DNA from: Nematopogon swammerdamellus
Lineage: Eukaryota > Arthropoda > Insecta > Lepidoptera > Adelidae
Length of the DNA stretch: 64,000 nucleotides
Direction: 5' to 3'
Assembly (NCBI GenBank): GCA_946902875.1
Contig: OX336343.1
Span: forward strand, 5,755,754-5,819,753
Shown here: positions 32,853 through 44,800 of the stretch, one piece after another
How the letters are laid out: each line of letters opens with the position of its first letter
Numbering within the stretch: position 1 is the stretch's first letter
Made by a program: the position numbers and the translations under genes
The notes under the pieces: model-generated
Told to the model about the DNA's origin: nothing
Databases searched by the model: none
What the model saw: only the letters and a program-made list of their open reading frames with translations

Positions 32853-33317
32853 GCAACTAGCTTTTACCCGCGACTGCGCTCGCAGTAAAGTCAGGAGTGG
32901 AGCGGCGCGGCGCGGGTTGGCGCGACGCGGGGCGGGGCGGTGTAGGACGGCGCGATGCGGCGCGGGTCGGCGCGGAGCGGGGCGGCGCGGGGCGGCGCGG
33001 TGCGGCGCGGAGCGGCGCGGGACGTCGCGGTGCGGCGCGGGGTGGCGCGGGTCGGCGCGGAGCGGCGCGGGGCGTCGCGGCGCGGTGCGGCGCGTTGAGG
33101 CGCGGGGCGGCGCGGGACGGCGCGGTGCGGCGCGTTGCGGCGCGGGTCGGCGCGGGACGGCGCGGTGCCGTGCGGAGCAACGCGGTGCGGTGCGGAGCGG
33201 CGCGGTGCGGTGCGGAGCGGCGCGGTGCAGTGCGGAGTGGCGCGGTGCGGTGCGGCGTCTGACGGCGTGGAGCATACGAATTTCACGCGAGCGGAGCCGC
33301 GGGCAAAAGCTAGTTCC
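32853..33317. mobile_element. Foldback element enclosing a GC-rich minisatellite
   Basis: AACTAGCTTTTACCCGCGAC at the left and, on the minus strand, GAACTAGCTTTTGCCCGCGG at the right form inverted ends of a type common in Lepidoptera. Between them (32895-33265) is a nearly pure run of GCGCGG and GTGCGG-like 5- and 10-bp units. Long ORFs here are open in several frames only because of the repeat. Confidence 0.75.
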
Positions 33318-34290
33318 GAATAAAATTATCCATCCTAAGTGGCCGGGCTTGTTCAAATGTTTGGTGTAGATTCGTTTCTCGTGGTGTTCTCGTAATACAT
33401 TTGATGTACGTAGAATGAAACCTGTTGTCTATTTGTACCCGTGTGCTCCACCACAGCACTAGCCGCTGGGTATCATTGGTGTTTGGTGGACAATTTCAGT
33501 GGGGCTCGGTGCGGGTCGGTCGGCAAGCGGGAGCGGCGCGGGGCGATGAACGCGGCGCGGCGCGGCGCTGCGACCGAACACGAAGGAAGACCATGAGGTA
33601 TTTTTGATGTACCAAATTAGAATACTGTTATCGGATCAAAAGAAGAAGACACTGGACGCCGACCGGATGGAAATTCGAGGAATGTGGAAGAATGAGATGC
33701 CGGTCCTGAGAGACGCCGCCGCCGCCTCCACCGTTGTTGTCGCCACCGCCGCACCACACTCAAGGTGACCTAGCCGACATAAGCGATCCACATTGCGTCT
33801 GCTGCTGTTACTGCTGTGGATACCGAAGTTGTTTAGCGGATAAGCTATTTTTTTCGTTTAACGTTTATGCATGTAGCGATTAGAGTGTTTATAATGTCGG
33901 CCGAACGCCGAATTAGGCAAGCTTCACTCTAACATTGTGAATTTATACTTGAAGGATTCCATCATAATGTTGCAATAAACCTACGACGTTGCCGCTGTGA
34001 GCCATCCGTTCTACAGCTGAGTAATATCAGGTATTTATGACGTTTTCAAGAACATTCTATACTAGACGTGCGTCTTAACCACTCGCAAATGTTAATGAAT
34101 GTATTCATGTGGTTGTCGAACAGTTTTGTGAACATTGTGTAATCAATTTGAAATATAGTATGAATAATTAATTACGTGTTGTTTCATTTTGTTGTTATTC
34201 CTTTGCCTGCTGATTTAAATTGTCACAACAACAGTTGCTGACTGTGCAGTTTTCAAATTCAGTGATAATGCAAAATGGTTAAATTATACT
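33318..34290. other. Unassigned, contains GC-rich patches
   Basis: GC-rich patches at 33490-33570 and 33700-33760 and an AATAAA at 33974-33979 suggest a transcript end, but no conserved protein is visible. Confidence 0.3.
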
Positions 34291-34299
34291 GATCGGTTC

Positions 34300-34675
34300 T
34301 GCAGATCTTTCCTCTACAGAACCTGTAAGCTCTAGAACGCTCTTCCTGCCCATATATTTCCCCCCAAGTACAGTCTCGGGTCCTTCAAGAGGGCCATGAA
34401 TGAGCACCTGTCAGGCTGGCATGGCATTCGCAACCTCCGCATACGACCGAATGCCCACGGGCGTCGTTAGACACCTTATGGGTGGCTCGGCGCCACATGC
34501 TAAGATTTCAATAAAAAAAAATCTGGCATAGCAGTCTCTTCGCACTCCTGCTGCTGTTCTTTAAATGTGCAATCACGGTGGCATGTGGAGAATGCATGCG
34601 ACAGAATGCCAATGGGCGTCGTTAGACACCTTGAGGTTGGTACGGTGTCATACGTCGGGCTTTCAATAAAAAAAT
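34300..34675 (+). pseudogene. LINE 3' terminal fragments, two copies
   Basis: Plus-strand translation gives YSLGSFKRAMNEHLSGWHG then IRPNAHGRR, a LINE polymerase C-terminus, followed by GGGCGTCGTTAGACACCTT and a TTTCAATAAAAAAA end (about 34517). A shorter second copy of the same end, GGGCGTCGTTAGACACCTTG, ends at about 34675. Confidence 0.65.
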
Positions 34676-35239
34676 TAATGGGAATACTCATATGAAAGGA
34701 GAAAAAAACATCACGCATTGTGGTTTTCAGTTTATTTTTCAAACTAACATTTTTGTCATAACTGCAAGTAACACCCGCTATTAACTAGATCAGCCATTCG
34801 AGTTGGCTTCTCTCGACCGGCCGGTCTCCGCTCGCGAACAACCAATGACGTTGGTTGGACGCGCAATTCGTAACAGTGAGCCGGAGCACAAATACACGGT
34901 CGAGAGAGACCGAACGGAACGGCCGGTGCACCCGCCTAATGAACATCGTTCATGCTTAGGACTTTAATAAATTTATCCGTCTATCAGTACCGAGAGAATA
35001 TTATCGTAACTTGTATCACGAAAATAATGATATATCACTAAACCTATCAGTAAATTTAATTCCGTTTGATCAATTCATTCGACGTAAAATGATCTTAGTT
35101 CTACCTCGGTAAAGAATAACGACAATACTTTATTTTCGAAGAAGTTAGATATTATATTCTAGGAGGAACGGACACTCAAAATATTTGCTTACATTATATA
35201 TTGTGATTTATGTTTACGCACCCCTGCATTGTATCTATA
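34676..35239. other. Intergenic, small inverted repeat only
   Basis: TTCTCTCGACCGGCCGGTC (about 34807) is partly mirrored by CGGTCGAGAGAGACC (about 34900). Nothing else that I can support. Confidence 0.35.
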
Positions 35240-35438
35240 GATACAGATATTCTATCTCACGAAGTCCGTTTGGCTATGAATGTTGTCAGGCGTACACATA
35301 CACATTGTTTTAGTGTGTGTAACCTCGAGAGCGTTGTCACGATCGCGACGCGGTCCACGCACACAAGCGCGCTTATCAGTTCACGTCGCTACTACAACCA
35401 GAGGCGAGCGGACTTCCTGAGATAGAACATCTGTATCA
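35240..35438. mobile_element. MITE, ATACAGAT-ended family, copy 1
   Basis: Inverted ends ATACAGATATTCTATCTCAC and, on the minus strand, ATACAGATGTTCTATCTCAG continue through GAAGTCCG. Confidence 0.8.
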
Positions 35439-35730
35439 GTACATTTAATGTACTATTTTGCTGACGAGAGTGAGGGGCAAACTGCAGATTGCATCAATAA
35501 GCATACTCACTCTTTACATTACAGAAAGTACAATCATAATTTCAACTGCAAGGCTTAACTCACATGTACCACATTCTAACTACATCACGACGACAAAAAC
35601 TTCGCAGGCTGTGTATAGTAAATACCTACCACACGCGACCTTGCGACACGCCTGACTCACTGTCTTCACGGGCCGACCACAAGCTGACGACGACACTGCC
35701 TTTGTAGTGTAGTGTGGCCTGCCGCGTATT

Positions 35731-35932
35731 GTACAGATGTTTTATCTCACGAGTGCGGGTGAGCCACGCTTGTGTGTGTGTAAATATACATGCACACGGT
35801 CTTTGTCTGCGTAAGCTCGGGAGCGCTACCTGCGCTAACGCTACCTGTACTTACGCACACAGGAGCGCGTGTCTATACGCGTTACAACTACAAGTATGGC
35901 TCACCCGCGCTCGTGAGATAAAACATCTGTAC
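35731..35932. mobile_element. MITE, same family, copy 2
   Basis: Inverted ends GTACAGATGTTTTATCTCAC, then GAGTGCGGGTGAGCCA, match copy 1 over the first 20 bp and then differ. Confidence 0.82.
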
Positions 35933-35951
35933 CTACGAACGAGGTACAATA

Positions 35952-36115
35952 CCCGGCTGGAAATAATTAACATTAAGCTTTGGAAAGAGACAATCCATCC
36001 GGCTTTAGAGCGTCGTCTCTGCCGCACAAGCTCACACGTCTCTGTGCGACAGAGACGACGCTCTACAACCGGTTTGTCTCTTTCTAAAGCTCGATGTTCA
36101 TTACATACTGCCGGG
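35952..36115. mobile_element. Foldback MITE with about 70-bp arms
   Basis: Ends CCCGGCTGGAAATAATTAAC and CCCGGCAGTATGTAATGAAC on opposite strands; the arms converge on GAGCGTCGTCTCTG with a short loop near 36035. No target duplication found. Confidence 0.75.
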
Positions 36116-37467
36116 CACTGTAAGCCTAATTTGAATAAATAATATATTTAGAAATATTTACCTGAAAGAAGGAGAGAGAATGATAATAGTGCAGTTTAGT
36201 GTTGACGTTCCTCTTAAAACATAAAACGAAACTACAATTTTAAAATGTTCGCTTCGAGCAAGTCTATCAGATCATTACAAATAGTCTTCGTACTAGTCTA
36301 GTCTAGACAGTATACAGCTCAGAGTACAAATATCAGGTCTTTGTAGGTATCTGACTAATACATTAGAAATAGGAAAGGCACAGTTGAAGTATATTTTTAT
36401 TGCTGTATTCGCTAACTATGCTATAGACAGATTTTGATGGACAGTTTATGCAAGAACGTTTATTGATGGGTCACGAGCAGACTTTGGTACACCTGTGTTT
36501 TGTATATTGATCTTCGTTTAAGTTTATTTTCAAATAATTCAATCTTGTGGAAAGTGGCTTTTTAGTACAATGTAAGTCCGGAAACCCAAATATATGTAAA
36601 TTTGGCACAACACTCTTAACTAACTAATTTGTTTCCCAACATAGTAAGTTCCAATGAACCGGTCTGCTAGACTCTAGGATGCAGTGCTCAATGCTTCATT
36701 CATCAACAGATATAGCGAATCTCTTCACATACACATACTTTAAATACTTATTCCTTTTCTACACACATGAGATTGTAAGAAAATAGGATATTCGTTTTTT
36801 TAGAAAATATGTTTTTAACTCCTTACTGTTCGTAGTCAATTCGCAAGTGATTGGTTCTTGTTTGTCTTCGATGAAGATAGAAAATACCTATGCCTAAGTA
36901 ATTGATTCATTAACCGTACACCTAAACACTTACATCGTTGCTTTCAGACATGCAGCTCAGCTCGGAGAAGCAAATCCTTTCAGGCTAATTTGAAAGTGAA
37001 GGTTGTGCCTGGGGTAGGCATTTTGGTTTGACTGCAAATGCGAACTAAAGGTCAGTTACATTAAATGCAAGCGGTTTTGTGCGTACGGTGTGCCCGATTG
37101 GTGGCCACAGGATTGTTTCTTTCACGGACTTTCGGACGATGGAAATTCCTAGAAGTTTTAACTACATTTAGCTACGCAGTTGTCGGATTACTACTTACTA
37201 CTAAGAAGAAGCCAGTGTAAAAAGTATTACAGACAATATTAAATTAATATAATTCGAAGGCAGTTCAACCTAACCCTGTGAACGAGGCTTAGAGAAGAGA
37301 AAATTTCATAGATTACCTAGACTAGATTGCCACAGCGCAGCCATTATGTAAGAGCATAGAGTCAAGAGCACTGGTAGGAACCACCACAACAAATTGACTA
37401 GCACTAGAATGCTATTGGTTCGATAGCCTACCTACTCGTATGTATTATACACTTCCTTATAATTAAA
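36116..37467. other. Intergenic between LUC7L3 and calcium channel
   Basis: The two flanking genes converge on this region. No ORF or repeat boundary that I can support. Confidence 0.35.
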
Positions 37468-37473
37468 TTTATT
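37468..37473 (-). promoter_or_regulatory. Calcium channel poly(A) signal candidate
   Basis: AATAAA on the minus strand lies 420 bp downstream of the channel stop codon. Confidence 0.5.
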
Positions 37474-37894
37474 GAAGTCTTGTTTCACATATTTTAGAAC
37501 CGGCCGCTTCTGAATAGGAAATTGAATACTGGGATTGCTGCACGGAAGTTTCGACACTCCCGCACGATAAAGGTGTAGACGAGACATCCAACGCAAGGGA
37601 AACTCCGTATGCGATTATTTACAAAGGAACTATAAGAATCGAAACCATAGAAATACTTCGGAAATGAGAAAATACGCGCGCCAACATTCACTCTGGAATC
37701 ACCGTTTGTACAACACCAACAGTCTTTGTCGTAGATACTCCTCTGCTGCAGTCCATCCAAGCGACGTGAGTGGAGAGAGGTGGGGGTGAAGGGAGAGGTG
37801 AGGAGGCGGGAGGGGAGAGGTGGGAAAAGGTGGGTGGGAGCGGGTCTACTTATATGTAGACCTCGTGGTGAGAATGCGGCCGGCCACGCCTGCA

Positions 37895-38830
37895 CTAGGA
37901 GCCACCGCCTCTCTCTGTCAGTTCCACAGCGCCCACCGCGCCGCCGCTCTCGGGCTTGCCGGTCTCCATCTTGCGTCGCTCTGCGATCACGCTTCGGATC
38001 TTTTCCTCCTCGGTGAGCGGCTCGCTTTCCGGCGGTTGCGGCGGGGGCTCGGCCGCGTGCGACACCTCCTCCGTCGTCGCCTCGCTGATCGAGCTCGTGC
38101 GCTCCGCTCTCGGCTCCGACGCAGAGTTCCGGCTCTCCGCCGGCGAGCACGACTCGAGCGTTTGGCGACGCAGCGAGGGCTTCACGAAGGAGGCGAGGCG
38201 CGACGGCGGCCGCCCCAGCCCCGGCACCGCCAGCAGCGTCGGCGCCGGTCGCAGCAGGCGCGCGTCTTCCCCGCGCGCCGCCACACCTCGCGGTCGTCGG
38301 TTGTGCGCGAGGGAGTTGCGGCGCGGCGCGTCGTCGCGCGACGGCTGCGGCTGCGGTTGCGGCATCGGGTCGAGCTCGTCGGCGTCGGCGTCGATGAAGC
38401 GTGCGTCCTCCTCGTAGAGCGCGACGACGGTGAAGTCGGCCGGCGCCTCCGAGCCGGAGGAGTTGAGGCGGCGGCGCACGAGCGCGTGCGGCGAGAGCGA
38501 GGCGCGGCGGAGGGGCAGCGCGCGGCGCGGCGGCATGCCCGGCGGCGCCGGCAGCAGCGCGTGCTGCGAGTGCATGGTGCGGCGGCGACAGGCGAGGCGG
38601 GCGGGCGACGGCGGCGCGACCGGCGCCGGCTCGCTGTAGGTGAAGTCGGCCGGAAGCGATAGCACCTTGGTGGGGTCGCGCGTGACGCGCGGCTGCGAGT
38701 CGAGCGCGAGGCAGAGCGCGCGGTCCTCCTCGTCGTCCGCCTCGCGCTCCAGCTCGCGCTCCAGCTCCACGTCCATGTCCATCTCGTCCTCCATCTGCTT
38801 ATGCGACTCCTCCAGGTGCTTCATCAGCAC
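37895..38830 (-). CDS. Ca-alpha1T: Calcium channel last exon, C-terminal tail
   Basis: The exon starts [20 protein letters not shown], directly following S6; the KHLEES gating-brake-proximal motif is conserved in Cav3. The remaining approximately 280 residues are Pro/Arg/Ser-rich and end [12 protein letters not shown] with a TAG at 37895. The exon is strongly GC-rich, and long open frames on the opposite strand (for example 37820-38662) are its shadows. The tail is short compared with vertebrate Cav3. Confidence 0.9.
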   Translation of the reverse strand: MLMKHLEESHKQMEDEMDMDVELERELEREADDEEDRALCLALDSQPRVTRDPTKVLSLPADFTYSEPAPVAPPSPARLACRRRTMHSQHALLPAPPGMPPRRALPLRRASLSPHALVRRRLNSSGSEAPADFTVVALYEEDARFIDADADELDPMPQPQPQPSRDDAPRRNSLAHNRRPRGVAARGEDARLLRPAPTLLAVPGLGRPPSRLASFVKPSLRRQTLESCSPAESRNSASEPRAERTSSISEATTEEVSHAAEPPPQPPESEPLTEEEKIRSVIAERRKMETGKPESGGAVGAVELTERGGGS

Positions 38831-41800
38831 CTGAACACACGCAAACATAAAAGTCAGGCGTGTTATTTTCTGCGATAGTTAGATTATCTTCAAGGCGAAT
38901 ACTTCCGATTTTTTGTTTGTTTGCTGCCCAGCCTCCTTTTGGGAAGGCGGGTGGGCCATTCTCCGCACTGAGACCTCTAGACGGTCCGTTGTACGTTGGC
39001 ACTCGGGTGGTGCTACTCCAGCCACCCGAGCTCTTCCATGAAGTGGAGCACTCTTCTCGGTCGCTTCCACATTCCATGGGCAGTGGCAGCATTCCTTTCG
39101 GCATTCCTCGGGCATTTAAGCGGCGGGTGGCCGAGTGGTTTGGGCATCGGCTTCTCATGCGAGAGGTCCGCGGTTCGAATCCCGTCGGCGTGTACCAATG
39201 AGTTTTTTCTGACGAAAAAATTTACGTGCATACCTACACCTGCTGCTTCACCGTTCGGAACCGGTGTAAAACTGTAGGTCCCTTCCCTTGCCCCTTACTA
39301 GGTGCTAGGCTCAAATTGTAGCCGACTGGGTTGGTACCACCGTACTGGATGTAAGATGGCTGCATAGCAGCCTCGGCTGTGTTCTCCTCTAGTCCAGTAT
39401 AGCCAGCAATCCAGGGAGGTCTCCGGTATGGCACCTACCTTCTCGGAGGTGATATTGGCTGGTCGGAGCATGCGCTTTGGCCCCTCCGACTCAGCCACCC
39501 ATACCGGATTACATAAAAAAAAAAAAAGTTCCTACGTTTCCAAGAAACTGCAGTCGTTCTGCTGCCACCACCGGGCACTCCAGGAGCACGTGGGTGACTG
39601 TTTCGTCCTCCGCCATGCAACCTCTGCATACATAATATATAACCTCTGAATACTTCCGATGTAAATTAGTGAAGACTCACCGCTACCACCACGTTTACTA
39701 GTACGAATTGCGCCATGAGGACGAATATGACGAAGAATATGGGAGCGATGACGGTGGAGACGCAGCAGTTGCGCACGCAGTCGACTGTGCTGTCGCAGTC
39801 CTCGCGCAGCGTGTCCTTCATGATGCCGTTCCAGTTGTCTCCGGTCGCGACGCGGAACAGCGTCAGGAACGCCATTCCGAAGTTGGCGAAGTGCGCGTGT
39901 TCGCCGAGCCCTGTCGAATACAACACGATCAATAGATCAATAGATCTACGTTCATTCTCATAGCCGCAAATGCATAACGCGTGAACGATTTTATAGATTG
40001 AGAAATACCTTGGCAAGGAATTTCATCGGAGCATTCGAGTCTGCCGAACAGCTCGACCCCGAGGGCTGCGAATATGAAGAACAGTAAGAAGAAGAGCAGG
40101 CCGAGGTTGCCGACCTGCGGCAACGCCTGCATCACCGTGTCGAGGAGCGCTCTGATGCCCTTAGCCATCTTCAGAAGCTTGAGCACCCTCGCTATTCTCA
40201 GCACCCTCATCACCCTCATGATGGTCGGGTTGATTGGAATGATGTTGGTCTGCAGCTCCTCGAGGACTATCCCGACGATGGAGAGGATGACGATGATGAC
40301 GTCGAGCTGGTTCCATTTGTCCTTCATGTAGATCTTGATGCCGAGCGCGACCAGCTTCATGATGGCCTCCAGGATGAAGACGGCCGTGAAGAAGTAATTG
40401 AAGATCTTGAGAGCGTACTGAAGCGCGGGCGGCATGCGGTAATACTCGATGGCCATAGTGACGACATTGAGACCGATGACGCCGGCGATGGCCAGGTCGA
40501 AATACTTTGAAGTGACCACATTGTGCACGAATAGTCTGATCTGGCTGTAGTTGGAGTAGTACGGAGGCTCGTGCATTTCTGCAAATAGACACATAATTTT
40601 CAACAGAGAATACAAATCGTTAAACGCATCGGAACCGTTTGGGGCCGGTACTTAAAAATAATTAGACCCACTGCATCTCTCCCCGTGCATGTCGTAACGG
40701 GCGGATAAGGATAAGATGCAGTGCTAAAGGGCGAAAGGATAGCCACCTCTCACCTTGCCACGGTCTTTCCACCGAGTATTGCTGCTTGATAGTTATCTTG
40801 TCCTAAAACTTTGCTAAACTTGGTGGTCGTGTTGTGCTGTCATTTACTGGAGTTCTTGAAGTACAACACCGATTACTCTGCCTACCCCAATTGTCGGGAT
40901 ACAGCATGTGTTATGCATTTTTGTAATACAATTGGGTTTAGTTAATTAGATACTGCCAATATTCCAACAACCCAGTGAGTAACAATAAAGCTTTAGACAA
41001 AAGGTTTCTCACTTCTACGTTTCTTTTCCATCTGCAGCGCTCGCTTGGCGGCGCGACGCACGCGCTCTTCCTTCTCCTGTTCCTCGCGGCAGCGGTGGAA
41101 GTTCTCCACCACAACGCCCACGAACATGTTGAGTACGAAGAAGCCCACCAGCAGGATGAACGCGATGAAGTAGAGCAACCGCCACTCCGAGTAGTTCACT
41201 ATCGGCTGCGGACATGTTACAACATATTTTTTTACTGTGAGGAATCATGAAATCAGTTGCAATGACAATGAATTAAAATTTGATGTCAGTCGTCTTGTCG
41301 GTAAACGCGTCAAAATGGGTGGTGTTAGTCGAACTTCTTGGCAAGTATGCATAAAAAGTATAGCAAAGTAATTTGTATCGTGTGGGGCCGGTGCTTTAAA
41401 AGAATAGCCCCACTGCATCTCTCCCCGCGTATGTCGTAAAAGGCGACTAAGGGATATGACTCCCTTCTTATATTACTAGGTGGTAGGGTTTAACCCGCCC
41501 AGGTTGATACCACCGCACTGAATGAAAAGTCGATCGAAACAGCTATGTAAATAGTTTGTGTTTTCCGTCCAGTTCAGTATAGCCGGCACGACCGAAGGGA
41601 AGCACTGACGCGGCACCAAGTTTACCCTTTGTTATGGGTTGAAATCACGGATGTTGTAGGTGATTTAGCCAATCGTGTCAGTTTCCATAAAGAAAAATAC
41701 AAAAATAAAGTAAATACTAAAAATATTTTGCGAGTAGTTTGGAACCAACGTCATTGAGTTATTCTCAAACCTCTTAAAGATCCTCAATGGTCTGTGACCA

Positions 41801-44800
41801 TTCTAATAGGTGTACACAACTATTTCCTGATCTAGCGTTCAATTTACCTGCTGGTCCACCCCGACAGCGTCCAGGCCGGTGTACATGATGTTGACCCAAC
41901 CGTCCCGCGAGCTCAGTACAAACAGAGACATGAGCGCTTTGCCGAGGTCGTCGAAGTTGTACTTGCGGTTAGTCCACACGTTGCCGTCTATCGCCAAGCA
42001 GTCAGTCTTGTTCTTGACGTTCTTTATATTGGCGCCTTCGCAGTAGAAGAAGGCGCCTTTGAAAAGCTGTAGAAGAGGATATAATAGCATTTCAAGTTCT
42101 GTCTTTTTGAACAGGGCATTGTTGTTAAAACTACTGTCGATTTGATTTCTTGGGGAAATTGCTCTGCTTCTAACGCGGTATTAATGGAGGACATAGGCAG
42201 GCCTTACGCACTCTATGTACCTACTTGCACGCGCTAACTACCTACCGCCCAGTGGGCCGCCGGCGAACCTAATCCAGTGGAAATTCGTCAGCCGCGCGGA
42301 GCGTACCTACACGCGCGCCCACGCGACTGCGCGCAGCTGCAAAGCAATAATCACTTTACACTCGATCGTTTAGGTACATTTTCGCACGCAGCGATTGGCG
42401 ACGTGAAGCATTAATTAAAGCCGTAGGTATGGAACTTTTTCTATGGAGAGATTTATCTGTTACGAAGTAACTATTAAGTAATCTCTGACATAGAGACCAA
42501 GGGGATTGCACATAGTTTCCGATTTTGAGGGATTATTTTGTAGGCGAAGCAGCCACCCCTATTACAAAATAACATCAATATATGCAACAGCTGCGCTAAC
42601 CTGTACTCCAAGGATGCCGAAGATGATGAAGAATGTGCAGCAAATGAGGACGATGTTGCCGATGGGCCGCAACGAGGACAGCAGGGTCTGTACCACCAGC
42701 TTGAGGCCCGGTGCGCGATTTATCACTCGCAGGGGCCTCAGGGATCGGAGCAGGCGAAACACCTGAATAATCGTTTCACGATTTTAAATCTCGATTCGTC
42801 ACGTCAGCTCTACATTCAACTAAAATTTTAAGTATGTAGTCGAGATTCCTCGGCACACCTCGAGACACCTCGGCTTTATGAAGATATGACTGCACAGCCT
42901 TGTCATACTGACTTACTGCGCACATCAATATTATGTTCCTTTATACGTCGAGCGAACGCATCACTAGGTTTTACCAGTTTTTATTTACATTACAGGTAAC
43001 TTTTAGAGCCAACATTATGTACCTAGGTAAAGATCGATTGAACAGGTGCAGATGCCGAGGTAGGTAGAAAACTGTACTCACCCTCAATATGCCGAATATT
43101 CTGGGACTAGATTCGGATACGAGTGACATAAGAAGATCGATGATAGAGATGATGACGAGGGAGCCGTCCATGATGTTCCACCCGGACGTGAAGTACGCTT
43201 CAGTACCGTAGAACATTCCCGAAGCTACCACCTGCACGTATATTACATTTAAAACTTTCTATGTCTTCGTGCTGGCTATACTGAATTGGATGGAAAACGT
43301 ATTTGAATAAGACAAAATACCTAATAGTTTTTAGTTTACATGGAGTATGAATTCTGGAGCAACTCAACTCATGCTCGCGAGAGAAATGCACTTCTCTCAT
43401 CCATCACACTTTCTTCGAGAAAGATATTTCCAAGGCGTAAGTATGGAAGTTCGCCTTTCGCAAACGAGACAAGCATTATGTAGGTGCGTAGGTACCGATA
43501 TAAAGTGTCCTTGCCTTGACAAACATCTCCACAGCGAAGACAACAGTGAAGACGTAGTTAGCGCTGCCTAGGAAGGCTCGCTCCCGCGAGTCTGGGGGTA
43601 TGTTGGGTCGCTCCATGGCCAGCGTGATGCAGTTGAGCGCGATGAACAACAGTATCACGTTGTCGAACCAGCTCCGCGTCACCATCCACGTACAGAATCT
43701 TCTAACCCTATTGTGGATGGAGAACATAATACTATGGTATACTCGATTCGATCTTTTCGATTGACAATATCCTATTTCAACCCTTAGAATAGCTTTGTCC
43801 TGTCAGACAAGTTGATAATATTTAAATGATAGCTTCCCACAATACTGAATGTGTTACTTGCCTGTTCTCCGGTGCGAAGACATATAAGGAGAAATCTTCC
43901 TTCTCCTTAAGACAGCCGGTGGGCTCCATGAACCTGAAGAGTTGCTTCACGTGGAACCCTTCCCTCTCCCGCGGCTCCGGCGGCAGGGTCACGATGCTCA
44001 CGTTATTGTTTATTGTCACCTGAAAGCGTAATCACAAAATACAAGTCACCCACATGGGTTAGCAATCTGCAATGGAGAATTTAACATCTGGTTCTTATAC
44101 CAATACTGGAACATAAGGCCCCAAGTGGATAACACCGTTGAAGTTCGGTGTTGCCCACACCGAACTTCAAATTTATCTCCAGCTGTTGTCGGTGTAACGT
44201 GCTCACGTCGGTCAGTGTATGCGTCCACTCCTGGACATACGCCTCTGTAATGTTCCTCCAGTCCTCCCGGCCTTCGTACGGAATCACTGCTTTCCGCCGA
44301 CGTACCTACTTATGTCGTCGTCTTCCCACACTCTGTTTTACTGTCGACGGCCGCCAGTGTAGGATTTGGTTACTCCAAAGGACGTCGTTTCTTCGACTGA
44401 CGCGCACAGCTCGCTGCCACGTAGTCCGGCCCTAACTCAACGCCGTTGAATAGGTTATCAGTTCGATCAATGAGTTTACAGTGATGATTGCTACATACTT
44501 CCTCGTTGATCTGCTTGATGGGCGGAAGCTGGTTGTTGGCCATGGAAAGCGGCAACGTCAGTGGTAGAGGTACCGGGGGGCGCGCGGTGAGCGGGGGCAG
44601 CGGCGCCGGCGGCGGCGCCAGGTTGCTGGGCTTCACGACGTCACCTCCGCCCATAGAGCATACTGCAACAATACTTGCATTACGAACGAGAAAGAACTCC
44701 AATATTGGAACAAAATGCTGTATAATTTGAGTTACGTAGGAGTAGTGGAGATGCATGAATGAAATGAACTGCAAGTAAGTATAACCCGCGCCAGTAAAGA

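Noticed and set aside
32758..33369. 203-aa and 178-aa ORFs rich in Arg, Ala, Gly or Pro
   Set aside because: Produced by the GCGCGG minisatellite; several frames on both strands are open at the same place.
37820..38662. 280-aa plus-strand ORF
   Set aside because: Shadow of the GC-rich last exon of the calcium channel on the opposite strand, whose frame is confirmed by splice phase and S6 continuity.
39121..39195. tRNA-Leu gene
   Set aside because: The tRNA-like block is followed by a SINE core and tail and recurs in the window with the same downstream sequence, so it is a SINE head.
44370..44774. 134-aa reading of the linker exon to 44370 and upstream to 44774
   Set aside because: The exon is better bounded by the acceptor at 44664-44663 and the GTATGT donor at 44498; extension in either direction is intronic and partly LINE relic.
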